Counted from the stretch's first letter, positions 25,810 through 34,439 are shown. The stretch: 41,645 bases of DNA from Syntrophaceae bacterium (GCA_003139775.1 PLGI01000125.1:1-41645); one strand, 5' to 3'. Notes: generated by a model not told the origin, from the sequence alone. Program-made: numbers and translations.

Positions 25810-26568
25810 ATGAGAAAAAAAATTGTTATCCTGTTTTACGCCTTCGTTATCACCACCTTGATCGGCTGTGAATTACCATATCAAACGAAATCTCAAGGAA
25901 CATACATAATTGCCAATGCAAGTTATGATATATCTCTGCTCTCTGTGGAAAAATCCACTGGAAGTGAAAAGGTATATGAAAAACAAAGAATTGAAATAGT
26001 CCTTGAGGCAGGAATTACAAAATTTTATTTTGAAGATGATATGATGAGAATAAAATGGCGTCCGGCGCCTAACGACATAGTCTTTGTTGTTCATAATAAA
26101 ACGGATAATCCCGTGAAGATTGTTTGGGATGAAGGGAAATTCATTGACGCGGAGGGTGTAACTCACAAATTACTACATTCTGGAATCGGCTATGAAGAAA
26201 GAAACGATTTTCATCCTCCCACTATTGTTTATGCAAAAGACACTCTTGAAGATTTCGTATATCCGGCAGATTGTTGGCAGAAAGAAGAATCCGGCAGAAA
26301 GTCTCATAAAAATCAAGGTCATTGGAAGAGAGGTTCGTTTCTGCCGACTCAAATCAGAGGAACCGCAGAAGAATTAAGAACTAAGGCTGAACCTTTTGTT
26401 GGTAAAACCTTTCAGGTGATCCTTGCTCTGCAGATTAATGGTGTTCGAACTGATTATGTTTGCACTTTTATAGTCAACAATGTGGATGTAACTGAAAAGG
26501 AACAACAACCGGAAAAAAATTCTAACAACGGAGGAGGTAGAAGAGGTAGCAGAGGAGGTGCATTTTGA
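25810..26568 (+). CDS. Lipoprotein with Gly/Arg-rich tail, unknown function
   Basis: A 252-residue predicted lipoprotein; I do not recognise the family. The signal MRKKIVILFYAFVITTLIGC ends in the lipobox LIGC. The start was set at the ATG giving this clean signal, with AGGA ~10 nt upstream; an earlier ATG at 25765 would put 15 polar residues in front. The mature part looks beta-rich. It contains IVFVVHNKTDNPVKIVWDEG and FIDAEGVTHKLLHSGIGYEE, which resemble domains with a conserved asparagine/lysine loop. Near the end is FQVILALQINGVRTDYVCTF. The tail is NGGGRRGSRGGAF. The palindrome upstream suggests coregulation with the Spy-like gene. Confidence 0.72.
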   Translation: MRKKIVILFYAFVITTLIGCELPYQTKSQGTYIIANASYDISLLSVEKSTGSEKVYEKQRIEIVLEAGITKFYFEDDMMRIKWRPAPNDIVFVVHNKTDNPVKIVWDEGKFIDAEGVTHKLLHSGIGYEERNDFHPPTIVYAKDTLEDFVYPADCWQKEESGRKSHKNQGHWKRGSFLPTQIRGTAEELRTKAEPFVGKTFQVILALQINGVRTDYVCTFIVNNVDVTEKEQQPEKNSNNGGGRRGSRGGAF

Positions 26569-26571
26569 TCA

Positions 26572-26590
26572 TTACCTGATTTCAAGGTAA
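26572..26590. terminator. Small inverted repeat after the lipoprotein gene
   Basis: TTACCT-N7-AGGTAA, starting 4 bp after the stop codon. The stem is short and no T run follows, so terminator function is doubtful. Confidence 0.25.
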
Positions 26591-26686
26591 CGGTGTCCGA
26601 AAAGCAAAGAGCACTAAACCTATAAAGAGCAGAAGATTTTATATCGATTTAAATCATTGCGGTATTAGTTATTTTGGAAATTTTTG

Positions 26687-27544
26687 ATGAAAGTAGATAT
26701 CATTGTAGCAACATATAAGCGATACGACCTTTTGCAGGAGGCTTTGAAAAGCGTGGCCAATCAAAGTTATCCGCATTGGAAATGCTGGATTGCAGAAGAT
26801 GGCGAGTCGAAAGAAACTTATGAAGCCGTAAAACCTTTTCTGCGGGATAACCGTTTTGCCTATCTGCCCGGAACGCATGCGGGCTATCCCTCTGTTCCCC
26901 GAAATCGCGCCATTCGACAAGGAACTGCTCCCTATATTGCGTCACTGGATGATGATGATCTCTGGCTGCCTCAGAAGCTGGAAAATCAAATTGCTTTCAT
27001 GGAGAGCCATTCGGATTGTGTATTGCTAGGGTGCAACGGCTTTCTATGGAAAGGAACAAGAGAACTGAATAATGCACAACTATATTTTGAAAGAAAAAAA
27101 ATGTTCGGAAAGATAAATTATGATAATTTTATTAACCAAAATTATCTTATCCATTCCTCTGTAATATTTCGAAGAAACGCTGTTGATAAGTCGGGACTAT
27201 TTAATGAAGACCCTTCCCTGCAGCCAGGACAGGACTATGAATTATGGCTGCGTATCGGTGCGCTTGGTGAAATCTGGAATTTAACCGAACCGCTTGTAGT
27301 GTGTCGAGAAACTCCGTCTACTCATTATAATAAAAACCCTAACCGTCACGATAAATATAAAATATTGGCCAATATCTACGTATCTGCATTAAAGGGTGTT
27401 GAAGGCATACCCAATCCCCTTTCTTATTCTGAAAATGCTCGTCTCGCCGCTGCCTGCCGCCGCGAAAGAGATTTTTATCTTGCAGGCCCCAGATTTCTGG
27501 GAAGATTAAGGCATGAAATGCAATCAAAGATAAGACAAATTTGA
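26687..27544 (+). CDS. Family 2 glycosyltransferase
   Basis: A 285-residue cytoplasmic GT-A enzyme that transfers a sugar from a nucleotide donor. The N-terminal VDIIVATYKRYDLLQEALKS is the nucleotide-binding start of GT2. The metal-binding acidic cluster is in IASLDDDDLWLPQKLENQ (about residues 84-101). The acceptor region has PGQDYELWLRIGALGEIW with the ED-like QDY motif (about 183-200). The ATG at 26687 is preferred to the TTG one codon earlier; the ribosome site GGAAA is weak. It stands alone among envelope-protein genes, without other polysaccharide genes, so the product glycan is unknown. Confidence 0.87.
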   Translation: MKVDIIVATYKRYDLLQEALKSVANQSYPHWKCWIAEDGESKETYEAVKPFLRDNRFAYLPGTHAGYPSVPRNRAIRQGTAPYIASLDDDDLWLPQKLENQIAFMESHSDCVLLGCNGFLWKGTRELNNAQLYFERKKMFGKINYDNFINQNYLIHSSVIFRRNAVDKSGLFNEDPSLQPGQDYELWLRIGALGEIWNLTEPLVVCRETPSTHYNKNPNRHDKYKILANIYVSALKGVEGIPNPLSYSENARLAAACRRERDFYLAGPRFLGRLRHEMQSKIRQI

Positions 27545-27695
27545 TGATCATTAACAATGTGGGTATTTTTTCTACAGGTGTGTACTAAAATTGGATATTT
27601 ATTACTCATATTTATGTCTCGCAAAGAAGTTTACTGATCGTTGAAAAACTATAATAGCAACATTAATTCAATATGTTGCACCTTAAATAATACGA

Positions 27696-27713
27696 CTGGC
27701 ATATCTCTTGCTT
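27696..27713 (+). promoter_or_regulatory. Sigma-54 promoter (-24/-12) of the glycine-zipper lipoprotein gene
   Basis: CTGGCATATCTCTTGCTT with GG at 27698-27699 and GC at 27710-27711, exactly 12 bp apart. It is close to the TGGCAC-N5-TTGC consensus. The leader before the start codon is ~110 nt and contains TATGTA-AAA-TACATA. The rest of the 290-bp space before this gene shows nothing else I can name. Confidence 0.7.
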
Positions 27714-27834
27714 TTAATTGTTATAAGACGTATGTAAAATACATAAAAAGAAAAGGGATGATCAGCAACAGAAAAAACAATCCTTTTGTGACTATAGTTT
27801 ATTTTGTACTTAACTAAGAAGGAGGACATAAATC

Positions 27835-28440
27835 ATGATTTCAATTTGTAATATGATTACAGGGAAACATATACAAAGACGTTGGTTCTCAAAAACATGC
27901 CTTCGGCTTTTGCTTATCTTATTAATCCTTACGCTGGCTGCGTGTTATCCTGCGACTTATCGCGAAATCCCCAGTGCAAGCCAAAGCCCAAAGACTCCCA
28001 TAACTCAGGTCTATTTTTATCCGAAAGAGGGACAGACGACCGAACAGCAGTCGCGAGACCACTATGAATGTTACAACTGGGCGGTACAACAGACCGGCTT
28101 CGATCCGAGTCAATCATCAATTCCACCCGAACAACGCGTAAAAGTTGTACCAATGCCTCCGCCCGGACATGATACCGCAGTCCTGGCAATTACCGGTGCG
28201 GTGCTGGGTGCGTTAATAGCCGGACCGAGACACGCAGGGGCTGGCGCATTGATCGGGGCAGGAAGCGGAGCTATTGCCGGCGCTGCATCTGATGCTTCCA
28301 GGCAGCAAAACGCTCAGCAGTTGGAAGAAGCTTATGTGAACCGCGATCAGGCACTCGATGCCCGCTATGAGGCAAAAGCTAGCGACTTCCGGCATGCAAT
28401 GTCAGCTTGTCTCGAAGGCCGCGGCTACAGTGTGCAATAA
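27835..28440 (+). CDS. Glycine-zipper lipoprotein with YECxxWA domain
   Basis: A 201-residue predicted lipoprotein (lipobox LAAC, Cys37). Residues 58-93 form a module with VYFYPKEGQTTEQQSRDHYE followed by CYNWAV. Residues 117-152 are a glycine zipper (AITGAVLGALIAGPRHAGAG and further Gly/Ala repeats), likely a membrane-associating hairpin. Residues 183-201 (DFRHAMSACLEGRGYSVQ) complete the first module. The next gene has the same two module parts without the zipper. Such proteins sit in the outer membrane or periplasm; a precise role is not known. The ribosome site AAGGAGG and 9-nt spacing fix the start. A sigma-54 promoter precedes it. Confidence 0.8.
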   Translation: MISICNMITGKHIQRRWFSKTCLRLLLILLILTLAACYPATYREIPSASQSPKTPITQVYFYPKEGQTTEQQSRDHYECYNWAVQQTGFDPSQSSIPPEQRVKVVPMPPPGHDTAVLAITGAVLGALIAGPRHAGAGALIGAGSGAIAGAASDASRQQNAQQLEEAYVNRDQALDARYEAKASDFRHAMSACLEGRGYSVQ

Positions 28441-28482
28441 GGAATATTAATATCTACATTTAATTTTATGGAGGTAATAACC

Positions 28483-29160
28483 ATGTCATATAATAGAAAT
28501 AAGAGTTGGTATCTTGTAATCGGGCTTATGCTGTTAGTTTTTTCAGGGATTATGCTTTTCGGGTTTACGCAGGTGGCAGGTGCGGAAGAGCGTGGCTCCG
28601 GACATCATCAGGTCATGGATTCACGTCATGGCCATAACCATGCCTACCCGGCACGCGGTCAGCATTTTGATAGGCTACCCAGCGGCTATCGGGCGGTGGC
28701 CTATGGCCGCTCACGATACTATTTCCATGGAGGTGTCTGGTATCGCCCGTATGGCCGGGGTTTTGTTGTCGATGCGCCTCCATTTGGTCTTATAGTTCCT
28801 TTTTTACCTCTGTACTACACGTCGCTCTGGATAGGCGGTATTCCTTACTATTATGCCAACGACACATATTACACTCAAACCGCGGGCGGCTATGTGGTTG
28901 TTGAGCCGCCGAAAGGTGAAGTCGCGCAGGCGCCACCGGCGACAACAGGACAGTTATTCATCTATCCCCGCAATAGCCAGAGTAAAGAGCTACAGGCAAA
29001 GGATCGTTATGAGTGCCACAGTTGGGCTGTGGGGCAGATACACTACGATCCGACTCAGCCGGCAGTCAATGTTCCCGAGGATCAGACGAATCAGAAGCGC
29101 GCAGACTATCAACGGGCGATGGGTGCCTGTCTTGATGGCCGCGGGTATACCGTGAAATAA
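28483..29160 (+). CDS. DUF6515-type exported protein with YECxxWA domain
   Basis: A 225-residue exported protein. The signal peptide ends near VAGAEE (residue ~34). A His-rich linker follows, then a Tyr/Gly-rich domain (RAVAYGRSRYYFHGGVWYRP and IGGIPYYYANDTYYTQTAGG, residues ~66-140) matching DUF6515-type proteins. The C-terminal ~70 residues (LFIYPRNSQSKELQAKDRYE, CHSWAV, then YQRAMGACLDGRGYTVK) repeat the module of the preceding lipoprotein. The start at 28483 is preferred because GGAGGT lies 8 nt upstream; an ATG at 28468 would place that site inside the gene. The gap to the previous gene is 42 bp, so they share a transcript. Probably outer-envelope; function unknown. Confidence 0.8.
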   Translation: MSYNRNKSWYLVIGLMLLVFSGIMLFGFTQVAGAEERGSGHHQVMDSRHGHNHAYPARGQHFDRLPSGYRAVAYGRSRYYFHGGVWYRPYGRGFVVDAPPFGLIVPFLPLYYTSLWIGGIPYYYANDTYYTQTAGGYVVVEPPKGEVAQAPPATTGQLFIYPRNSQSKELQAKDRYECHSWAVGQIHYDPTQPAVNVPEDQTNQKRADYQRAMGACLDGRGYTVK

Positions 29161-29163
29161 TAG

Positions 29164-29413
29164 AAGACTGCAAAAATAATTACGGCTTCAAAAAATATTG
29201 TTGTCATCGGTTACGCCAAAAGTGTTTGGTCGGATGAGTACAATCTCGATCTTTCCCTGAAACAAGCCAAGACAGTAGCCATAATTCTGGTAAACAAAGG
29301 CGTTGGTAAGGATATCGATGTTATCTATTAAGAAAAAAAGAAATCTGCCTATACCAACGCCTGATGGTGGGTCCGAACCGCAAAATCGCCGGGTTGAGAT
29401 AATTGTCCGTTAA
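29164..29413 (+). pseudogene. Relic of an OmpA-family C-terminal peptidoglycan-binding domain
   Basis: Directly after the DUF6515 gene, a frame reads NIVVIGYAKSVWSDEYNLDL then SLKQAKTVAIILVNKGVGKD. This matches the OmpA domain pattern G-[HY]-T-D-S-x-G-[ST]-x-x-Y-N-x-x-L-S-x-x-R-A. It stops at TAA 29329-29331. A shifted frame continues as TPDGGSEPQNRRVEIIVR to the stop at 29411-29413, matching the family's closing N-R-R-V-E-I. So at least one stop and one frameshift separate the two parts, and no start codon is visible. Confidence 0.75.
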
Positions 29414-29590
29414 ACTAGTCAAGTAATTTTTGTGGTTTGGTCAAAAAAGAGAAAACTATACAAACCTGCTCCTGCAAATTGAATATTTTATTCGATTTCT
29501 TTAAAACATTGAACGTTTCTTTAAATATTTAAAAGTCCAGCAAACTTCTCTATCAATACAACATTAAGCAGGGCAAACTATTTTATAATT

Positions 29591-29650
29591 AATATCAAAT
29601 ACTTAAAAAATATTATTGTATATCAACTCTATTTGGCATACTTATTTCAT
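29591..29650 (+). promoter_or_regulatory. Degraded sigma-54-like promoter region
   Basis: TTGGCATACTTATTTCA at 29633-29649 keeps the -24 element, but the -12 position reads TC, not GC. Upstream AATATCAAATACTT matches the AATATCAAATGCTT before the Spy-like gene's promoter. So the region looks related, and may be weak or inactive. Confidence 0.4.
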
Positions 29651-29703
29651 GATAAAAACTTGAAAAGGAAAATTTTTTAAGATTACATAAGGAGGAACAG
29701 GTT

Positions 29704-29979
29704 ATGAAAAAGATAGTGCAAACAACGCTTCTAACGGTTTTCGTAATTTTGATAACGACATCTTTTAGTTATGCCCAATTCAGCGTTACCGGAAATAATA
29801 ATTTCCCCTTCTTTCATTTGGGCTGTTTAATTATCGGCGGATTGATTATTATTTCTCTAAAAAGAAAATATGCTCAATTATATATGAGCGAAGCTATTGG
29901 ATCATTTGCCCTATATACTGTTTTGGTTGCTCTTTTTACCGTACCAGTGGTCGACGCTCTTAAAACTTTAATTAATTAA
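29704..29979 (+). CDS. Small two-helix membrane protein, unknown
   Basis: A 91-residue protein I do not recognise. Residues 1-24 look like a cleavable signal (TTLLTVFVILITTSFSYA, then QF). Two hydrophobic helices follow at about 36-54 (FHLGCLIIGGLIIISLKRKY) and 68-86 (FALYTVLVALFTVPVVDALK). The ribosome site AAGGAGG is strong, 9 nt before the ATG, and a good terminator follows, so it is a real monocistronic unit. The upstream region shares sequence with that of the Spy-like gene. Confidence 0.7.
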   Translation: MKKIVQTTLLTVFVILITTSFSYAQFSVTGNNNFPFFHLGCLIIGGLIIISLKRKYAQLYMSEAIGSFALYTVLVALFTVPVVDALKTLIN

Positions 29980-30011
29980 CCCCTCCCTTCACCCCTCGAA
30001 GTTGTACCCTT

Positions 30012-30042
30012 AAAAACCCCGTGCAATCCCGGCGGGGTTTTT
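30012..30042. terminator. Bidirectional intrinsic terminator
   Basis: AAAAACCCCG (30012-30021) pairs with CGGGGTTTTT (30033-30042) over an 11-base loop. T runs exist on both strands. It serves the small membrane gene from the left and the DUF484-like gene from the right. Confidence 0.88.
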
Positions 30043-30113
30043 ATCATAATATTTTCTCTTCGGTTCGATCATTTAGTTTGATGGATTTTTTTGACGAATT
30101 GTTCCCGACGCCA

Positions 30114-30629
30114 CTATTTAATTGCCGAAACAAACTCAGTTAGGCACACAGATACTGATTGGGCCAGATTTTGCAAAAGATTGGTTTCCATATCGGGCGT
30201 ATAACGATCATGATAGGCATCGCCATTATTCCAGCTTCCGGCAATTTCATCATTCACTTTAAACGGAACTAAAGCCAAGGATTTGACAAAATACTTTCTA
30301 TTCGAAGGCAATAATTTGTAATACGGCTGTAAATCTTTATTGACTAAAACCGGTTTTAATCCGGCAGGAAGAATTTCGCGAAACAACTCCGGTGTTATTA
30401 CCTTAAGCCTGTCTTGCAAAACATCAGAAGATTTTATTGCCGCGATGATAGACTTGTTATTTACAGTATCCGTTAACGTAAGCCAGACATAAGGAACTTT
30501 AAATTCTTTTTCTATGCCCGCAAAAAGAATTTCAAAAAGCCCGGCAATATTCTTGGCTTCCGACAATCCTGTTTCAATTTTCCCGAAACTGGCGGCAATT
30601 TTTGTATTGATGCGTTCAATATCTTCCAT
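30114..30629 (-). CDS. GAF-fold DUF484-like protein
   Basis: A 171-residue soluble protein. A helical N-terminus (residues 1-~30) is followed by a GAF-like domain: IAGLFEILFAGIEKEFKVPY, VWLTLTD, then SLALVPFKVNDEIAGSWNNG and LLQNLAQSVSVCLTEF. This layout resembles the DUF484 family, whose function is unknown, though the match is moderate. The start is the ATG with ACAGGA ~9 nt upstream; a GTG nine codons earlier would overlap the exonuclease gene. It follows the exonuclease III gene by 14 bp, so both are probably cotranscribed. Confidence 0.68.
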   Translation of the reverse strand: MEDIERINTKIAASFGKIETGLSEAKNIAGLFEILFAGIEKEFKVPYVWLTLTDTVNNKSIIAAIKSSDVLQDRLKVITPELFREILPAGLKPVLVNKDLQPYYKLLPSNRKYFVKSLALVPFKVNDEIAGSWNNGDAYHDRYTPDMETNLLQNLAQSVSVCLTEFVSAIK

Positions 30630-30643
30630 TTTATTCATTCCTG

Positions 30644-31417
30644 TCACATTTCCCACTGCGCATAAACAATCAGATGGTCGGACGGCTTTTCAGCAAGTCT
30701 TGATTCTAAATCAATAGAACAGCTTTTTGATTTTAGGGCAAGTGATTTCGTCGCCAAAATATGATCAACGCGCCAACCCAACTTTCGAGCTACGGAATCC
30801 CGGATACGATAATCGAAAAAAGTATATTGCCCGGCAACACCCGGATGATGTTTACGGAATACATCCGTAAAGCCCCATGATTTAACATCTTCATAAGCTC
30901 TCCATATTTCCGGATTAAAACAAACGTGTCCTAATATTCTCTTCGGGTCGTGCACATCTATATCTTCCGGCGCGACGTTGAGATCACCGCACCAGATTAT
31001 TTTATTTTGCGGCTGAAAATACTTCTGAAGATATTTTTTCAAACGTGCAAACCAGGCCAACTTATATGCAAACTGCGGGCTTTCCATTTCCTGACCTTGC
31101 GGAACGTAGGTATTGATTATCGTCAGATCATTATATGTAGCGATAATTAAACGGTCGGGATCGGCAGGTTCACTATCAAAGCCGAACATTACTTTTTGCG
31201 GTTTTTGTTTCGAGGCAATGGCCACACCTTTATATTGTTTATCGCCTTTGAAAACTACATAGTAACCCAACGCCTCCAATTCGGCCGCGGGAAAGCTGGT
31301 GTCGGCAACCTTTGTTTCCTGCATACAAAAATAATCAGGATTGTTTTTTTGCAGCCACGGCAAAACAATATGCATGCGGGAGCGTATGGAATTTACATTG
31401 TAAGTCGCGATCTTCAA
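30644..31417 (-). CDS. xth: Exodeoxyribonuclease III
   Basis: A 257-residue AP endonuclease / 3' exonuclease of the EEP fold, for base-excision repair in the cytoplasm. Motifs in order: [13 protein letters not shown] (start), FCMQETKV (metal Glu near residue 34), [15 protein letters not shown] (Asp and Asn of the active site), [13 protein letters not shown], and the closing [12 protein letters not shown] with the catalytic Asp-His. The start is a TTG at 31417 that gives the family's usual M-K-I-A-T beginning; the upstream extension to 31459 has no homology. The downstream DUF484-like gene is in the same unit. Confidence 0.93.
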   Translation of the reverse strand: MKIATYNVNSIRSRMHIVLPWLQKNNPDYFCMQETKVADTSFPAAELEALGYYVVFKGDKQYKGVAIASKQKPQKVMFGFDSEPADPDRLIIATYNDLTIINTYVPQGQEMESPQFAYKLAWFARLKKYLQKYFQPQNKIIWCGDLNVAPEDIDVHDPKRILGHVCFNPEIWRAYEDVKSWGFTDVFRKHHPGVAGQYTFFDYRIRDSVARKLGWRVDHILATKSLALKSKSCSIDLESRLAEKPSDHLIVYAQWEM

Positions 31418-31604
31418 AATAAGCTCTGCCTTTCGTAAATTACTGGTGATTAATATCACGACCGAAGATTGCGCTCAAGTTTTTTTGCGGCAGGTATGAA
31501 GATAAATTATAAATCATTCTGTCTGAAGTTATGCCCTTGATATATTTCCATAAATATTATAGATTTCGACCTGCATTCTATAGAGATGAAGGAGTTTTAA
31601 ACGT

Positions 31605-33296
31605 ATGACGCAAGCTATGATCTTGTTCTCAAGCGATTTTATCCGTGATATCATAGAAGATGATCTACAGACGAACAAAAACGAAGGGCGTGTCGCTACC
31701 CGTTTTCCGCCAGAGCCCAACGGCTATATCCATATCGGACATGCCAAATCTGTTTGCCTCAACTTCGGCATTGCCGCGCAATATCAGGGGACATGTAATC
31801 TCCGGCTGGATGATACGGACCCCTTGGGCGAATCCATGGAATTCGTGGAATCAATCATTCGCGATATCCGCTGGCTGGGATTTGACTGGGGTGACCGTCT
31901 GTTTTATGCCTCTGACTATTTCGAAAAGATTTATCAATTTGCCGTTGAGCTTATCAAATCCGGCAACGCCTATGTTTGCAGTTTGAGCCCCGATGAAGTA
32001 CGGGAGCAACGCGGAACATTCACCGAACCGGGCAAGGAAAGTCCCTATCGCAACCGCTCCGTGGAGGAAAATCTGGACATGTTTCAACGTATGCGGGCCG
32101 GCGAATTTGCCGACGGCGCCCATACTCTTCGTGCTAAAATTGATATGGCATCTCCCAACATTGTCATGCGCGATCCCGTAATCTACCGCATCAAACGGGA
32201 ACCGCATTACAGGACAGCAACAAAATGGGTCATTTACCCCATGTACGACTTCGCCCATTGCCTATCCGATGCTCTGGAAGGAATCACCTACTCCATCTGC
32301 ACTCTTGAGTTCGAAAACAACCGTCCCCTGTACGACTGGATCGTGGGAAAGCTGATCACCGGCTTGCGCCCGCGGCAGATCGAATTCGCCCGTCTCAATT
32401 TGAGCTATACGGTTCTCAGCAAGCGGCGGCTCATTGAATTGGTGAAAAAAGACTATGTGCAAGGCTGGGATGATCCGCGTATGCCCACCGTGACGGGAAT
32501 GCGGCGCCGGGGCTACACGCCCGAGGCTATCCGAAAATTCTGCGCGGAAATCGGCGTGGCCAAAAACGACAACCTGATTGATGTAGCCCTGCTTGAGCAT
32601 TGCGTGCGCGAGGATCTCAATGATCGCGCGCCCAGAGCAATGTGCGTTCTGCGACCTCTGCGCGTTGTGATCGACAATTATCCGGAAAACCAGATGGAAC
32701 AGTTCGAGTGCGCCAACCATCCGCAAAATCCCGAAATGGGAACGCGAAAGATTCCCTTTTCCAGAGTGCTGTATATCGAGCGCGATGATTTTATGGAAAA
32801 TCCTCCGAAAAAATATCATCGCCTCGGCCCGGGACGCGAAGTTCGCCTTAGAAACGCTTATGTCATAAAATATGAAAGCATGGTGCGAGACGATCGCACC
32901 GACGAGGTGATTGAACTGCACTGCACCTATGATCCCCAAACCCGCAACGCGTCGCCGGCAGACGGACGCAAGGTGCCGGGCGTTATTCACTGGGTTTCGG
33001 CCCAACAGTCTGTACCTGCGGAGGTTAGGTTATACGACCGGCTGTTTAGTATTGAGGATCCGGGAAGCGAAGGGGAAGATTTCATTAATCATCTGAACCC
33101 GAATTCTCTGGAGATCCTGACGACCTGTTATGTTGAGACAAACCTGAAAAACGCCGGTCCAGAGAGCCAATATCAGTTTGAAAGGCTTGGATATTTTTGT
33201 GTTGATATGGATACTGTCGCGGGAAAACCAGTTTTCAATCGGGTTGTGCAACTGCGGGATTCATGGGCAAAGATTACCGGAAGCAAAGACTATTGA
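31605..33296 (+). CDS. glnS: Glutaminyl-tRNA synthetase
   Basis: A 563-residue class I synthetase that charges tRNA-Gln directly with glutamine. The HIGH motif is at 43-46 ([15 protein letters not shown]), preceded by the GlnRS-typical TRFPPEPNG. The second signature is the KMSKS equivalent VLSKRR (LSKR at 271-274). The DTDP-type loop [18 protein letters not shown] and the C-terminal beta-barrel anticodon domain ([20 protein letters not shown]) are present and full length. These features separate it from GluRS. The ribosome site is AAGGAG; an internal ATG four codons on is possible. A tRNA-Gln gene lies 150 bp downstream on the other strand. Confidence 0.96.
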   Translation: MTQAMILFSSDFIRDIIEDDLQTNKNEGRVATRFPPEPNGYIHIGHAKSVCLNFGIAAQYQGTCNLRLDDTDPLGESMEFVESIIRDIRWLGFDWGDRLFYASDYFEKIYQFAVELIKSGNAYVCSLSPDEVREQRGTFTEPGKESPYRNRSVEENLDMFQRMRAGEFADGAHTLRAKIDMASPNIVMRDPVIYRIKREPHYRTATKWVIYPMYDFAHCLSDALEGITYSICTLEFENNRPLYDWIVGKLITGLRPRQIEFARLNLSYTVLSKRRLIELVKKDYVQGWDDPRMPTVTGMRRRGYTPEAIRKFCAEIGVAKNDNLIDVALLEHCVREDLNDRAPRAMCVLRPLRVVIDNYPENQMEQFECANHPQNPEMGTRKIPFSRVLYIERDDFMENPPKKYHRLGPGREVRLRNAYVIKYESMVRDDRTDEVIELHCTYDPQTRNASPADGRKVPGVIHWVSAQQSVPAEVRLYDRLFSIEDPGSEGEDFINHLNPNSLEILTTCYVETNLKNAGPESQYQFERLGYFCVDMDTVAGKPVFNRVVQLRDSWAKITGSKDY

Positions 33297-33297
33297 A

Positions 33298-33409
33298 AAA
33301 CGCCCATCTGCTTCGTTGTGCTTCGGCTCTCGCTGCTCACGTACGTTAACAGTACGCTCTGCGTCTCGATCCTCGCGCGCCTTGCATATAAGCAATTTTG
33401 AATAGTCTG
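33298..33409. repeat. Dispersed repeat element D
   Basis: A ~110-bp sequence starting 2 bp after the glnS stop. It has a GC-rich interior around a near-palindrome, GTACGTTAACAGTAC, flanked by CTCGCTGCTCAC and GCTCTGCGTCTCGATCC. Its build (GCTTCGGCT arm, palindromic core, GC-rich second arm) resembles the interior of family C elements, but there is only this one copy here. Its status as a repeat is inferred from that resemblance. Confidence 0.45.
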
Positions 33410-33445
33410 AAAAAATTGGACTTTTGTTATACTTGGATTAAAATT

Positions 33446-33519
33446 TGGCTGGGGAATAAGGATTCGAACCTTAATAAACGGAGTCAGAGTCCGTTGTCCT
33501 ACCATTGAACGATTCCCCA
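33446..33519 (-). tRNA. tRNA-Gln (anticodon CTG)
   Basis: On the minus strand a full cloverleaf. The acceptor stem TGGGGAA/TTCCCCA has the U1-A72 pair typical of tRNA-Gln. The D arm contains AATGGTAGGA. The anticodon stem ACGGA/TCCGT has loop CTCTGAC, which gives anticodon CTG (reads CAG). The T arm is TAAGG-TTCGAAT-CCTTA, the discriminator base is G and the CCA end is encoded. It lies next to the synthetase gene that charges it. Confidence 0.95.
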
Positions 33520-33583
33520 GTAAGGAATGTAAAAAATGTCGCCCGTTCAGTTCTTTTTTAGGAGCCTGCTTTCGGGCGGCGTG

Positions 33584-33612
33584 ACTATAATGCGATTGAT
33601 TTTTTATGTCAA
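33584..33612 (-). promoter_or_regulatory. Sigma-70 promoter of tRNA-Gln with GC-rich discriminator
   Basis: On the minus strand TTGACA (33612-33607), a 17-bp spacer and TATAGT (33589-33584), followed by CACGCCGCCCG. The GC-rich discriminator is typical of stringently controlled stable-RNA promoters. Between promoter and tRNA an inverted repeat (CGCCCG ... CGGGCG) could form a leader hairpin. Confidence 0.75.
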
Positions 33613-33653
33613 CAAATTTTCTTCATAATCGCCTGTAAAAAGGAAACTATGCT

Positions 33654-34391
33654 ATGAAATCACTATACAAGGCAATTTGCATTGCATGGCTTGGTTTGTG
33701 GGCGGGAATTGCCACCATTATCCTGGGTATTCCCGTTATGATCGCGGGCTTGCTGAGCCGTACCGGCAATCTCGCCTTTTCCATTTCGAAGCTCTGGGCA
33801 TATACCATGCTTGCCGTATCCTTTGTCCGCACGGAAATAAAAAACAAGGATAAAATTTTGAAGGAAACATCTTATATCATTATTTCCAACCACCAATCGC
33901 ATTATGACATCATTACGCTGGTTACTACCTTGGGCATCCAATTCCGATGGATCATCAAAAAGGAAATTCTCAAACTCCCGATTTTCGGGTACGCGCTATA
34001 CGCCTCACGGAACATCTTCATTGACCGCTCCAATACCACCAGCGCAATTGAAAGCATCAACAAGGGATTTGATCGTTTACCCAAGGGCATGAGCGTGATG
34101 GTGTTTACCGAAGGGACGAGGTCACCCGACGGGCAGATTCATGAATTCAAAAAAGGGGGATTCATAACAGCCGTCGCGCGGAAGATCTCCATCCTGCCGG
34201 TTACAGTCAATGGCAGCAGGCGCGTCATGCGTAAAGGGAGCTTTACCTTGAAGCCGGGAAAGATTCAGATCGTAATCGGGGACCCCATCGATACCAGCGG
34301 TTATACCACCGATACAGTTCAGAAACTTATCGATAAAACACGTCAGACAATTATGGCGAATTTTAATCCCGAATATATTGGGACGAACTAA
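33654..34391 (+). CDS. plsC: 1-acylglycerol-3-phosphate O-acyltransferase (PlsC family)
   Basis: A 245-residue membrane-bound enzyme that adds the second acyl chain to lysophosphatidic acid in phospholipid synthesis. An N-terminal hydrophobic segment (about residues 8-35) anchors it. Block I is the catalytic H80-x4-D85 in SNHQSHYDIITL, block II is around NIFIDRSN, block III is the substrate-binding FTEGTRSPDG (EGTRS 153-157), and block IV is LPVTVNGSRRVMRKG. The length is normal for the family. The ribosome site AAAAGGA precedes the ATG by ~8 nt. Neighbours give no pathway context. Confidence 0.92.
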   Translation: MKSLYKAICIAWLGLWAGIATIILGIPVMIAGLLSRTGNLAFSISKLWAYTMLAVSFVRTEIKNKDKILKETSYIIISNHQSHYDIITLVTTLGIQFRWIIKKEILKLPIFGYALYASRNIFIDRSNTTSAIESINKGFDRLPKGMSVMVFTEGTRSPDGQIHEFKKGGFITAVARKISILPVTVNGSRRVMRKGSFTLKPGKIQIVIGDPIDTSGYTTDTVQKLIDKTRQTIMANFNPEYIGTN

Positions 34392-34439
34392 CGAAATATT
34401 GATTACAGCGCAACCGGCGCATTACGAGGAAGGCAAAAA

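Noticed and set aside
4742-26568. Homology between the 4742 protein and the 25810 lipoprotein because both end in Gly/Arg tails
   Set aside because: The bodies do not align; only the low-complexity ends look alike.
32262-33005. Minus-strand frame of 247 codons opposite glnS
   Set aside because: Shadow of GlnRS coding sequence, with no recognisable domain.
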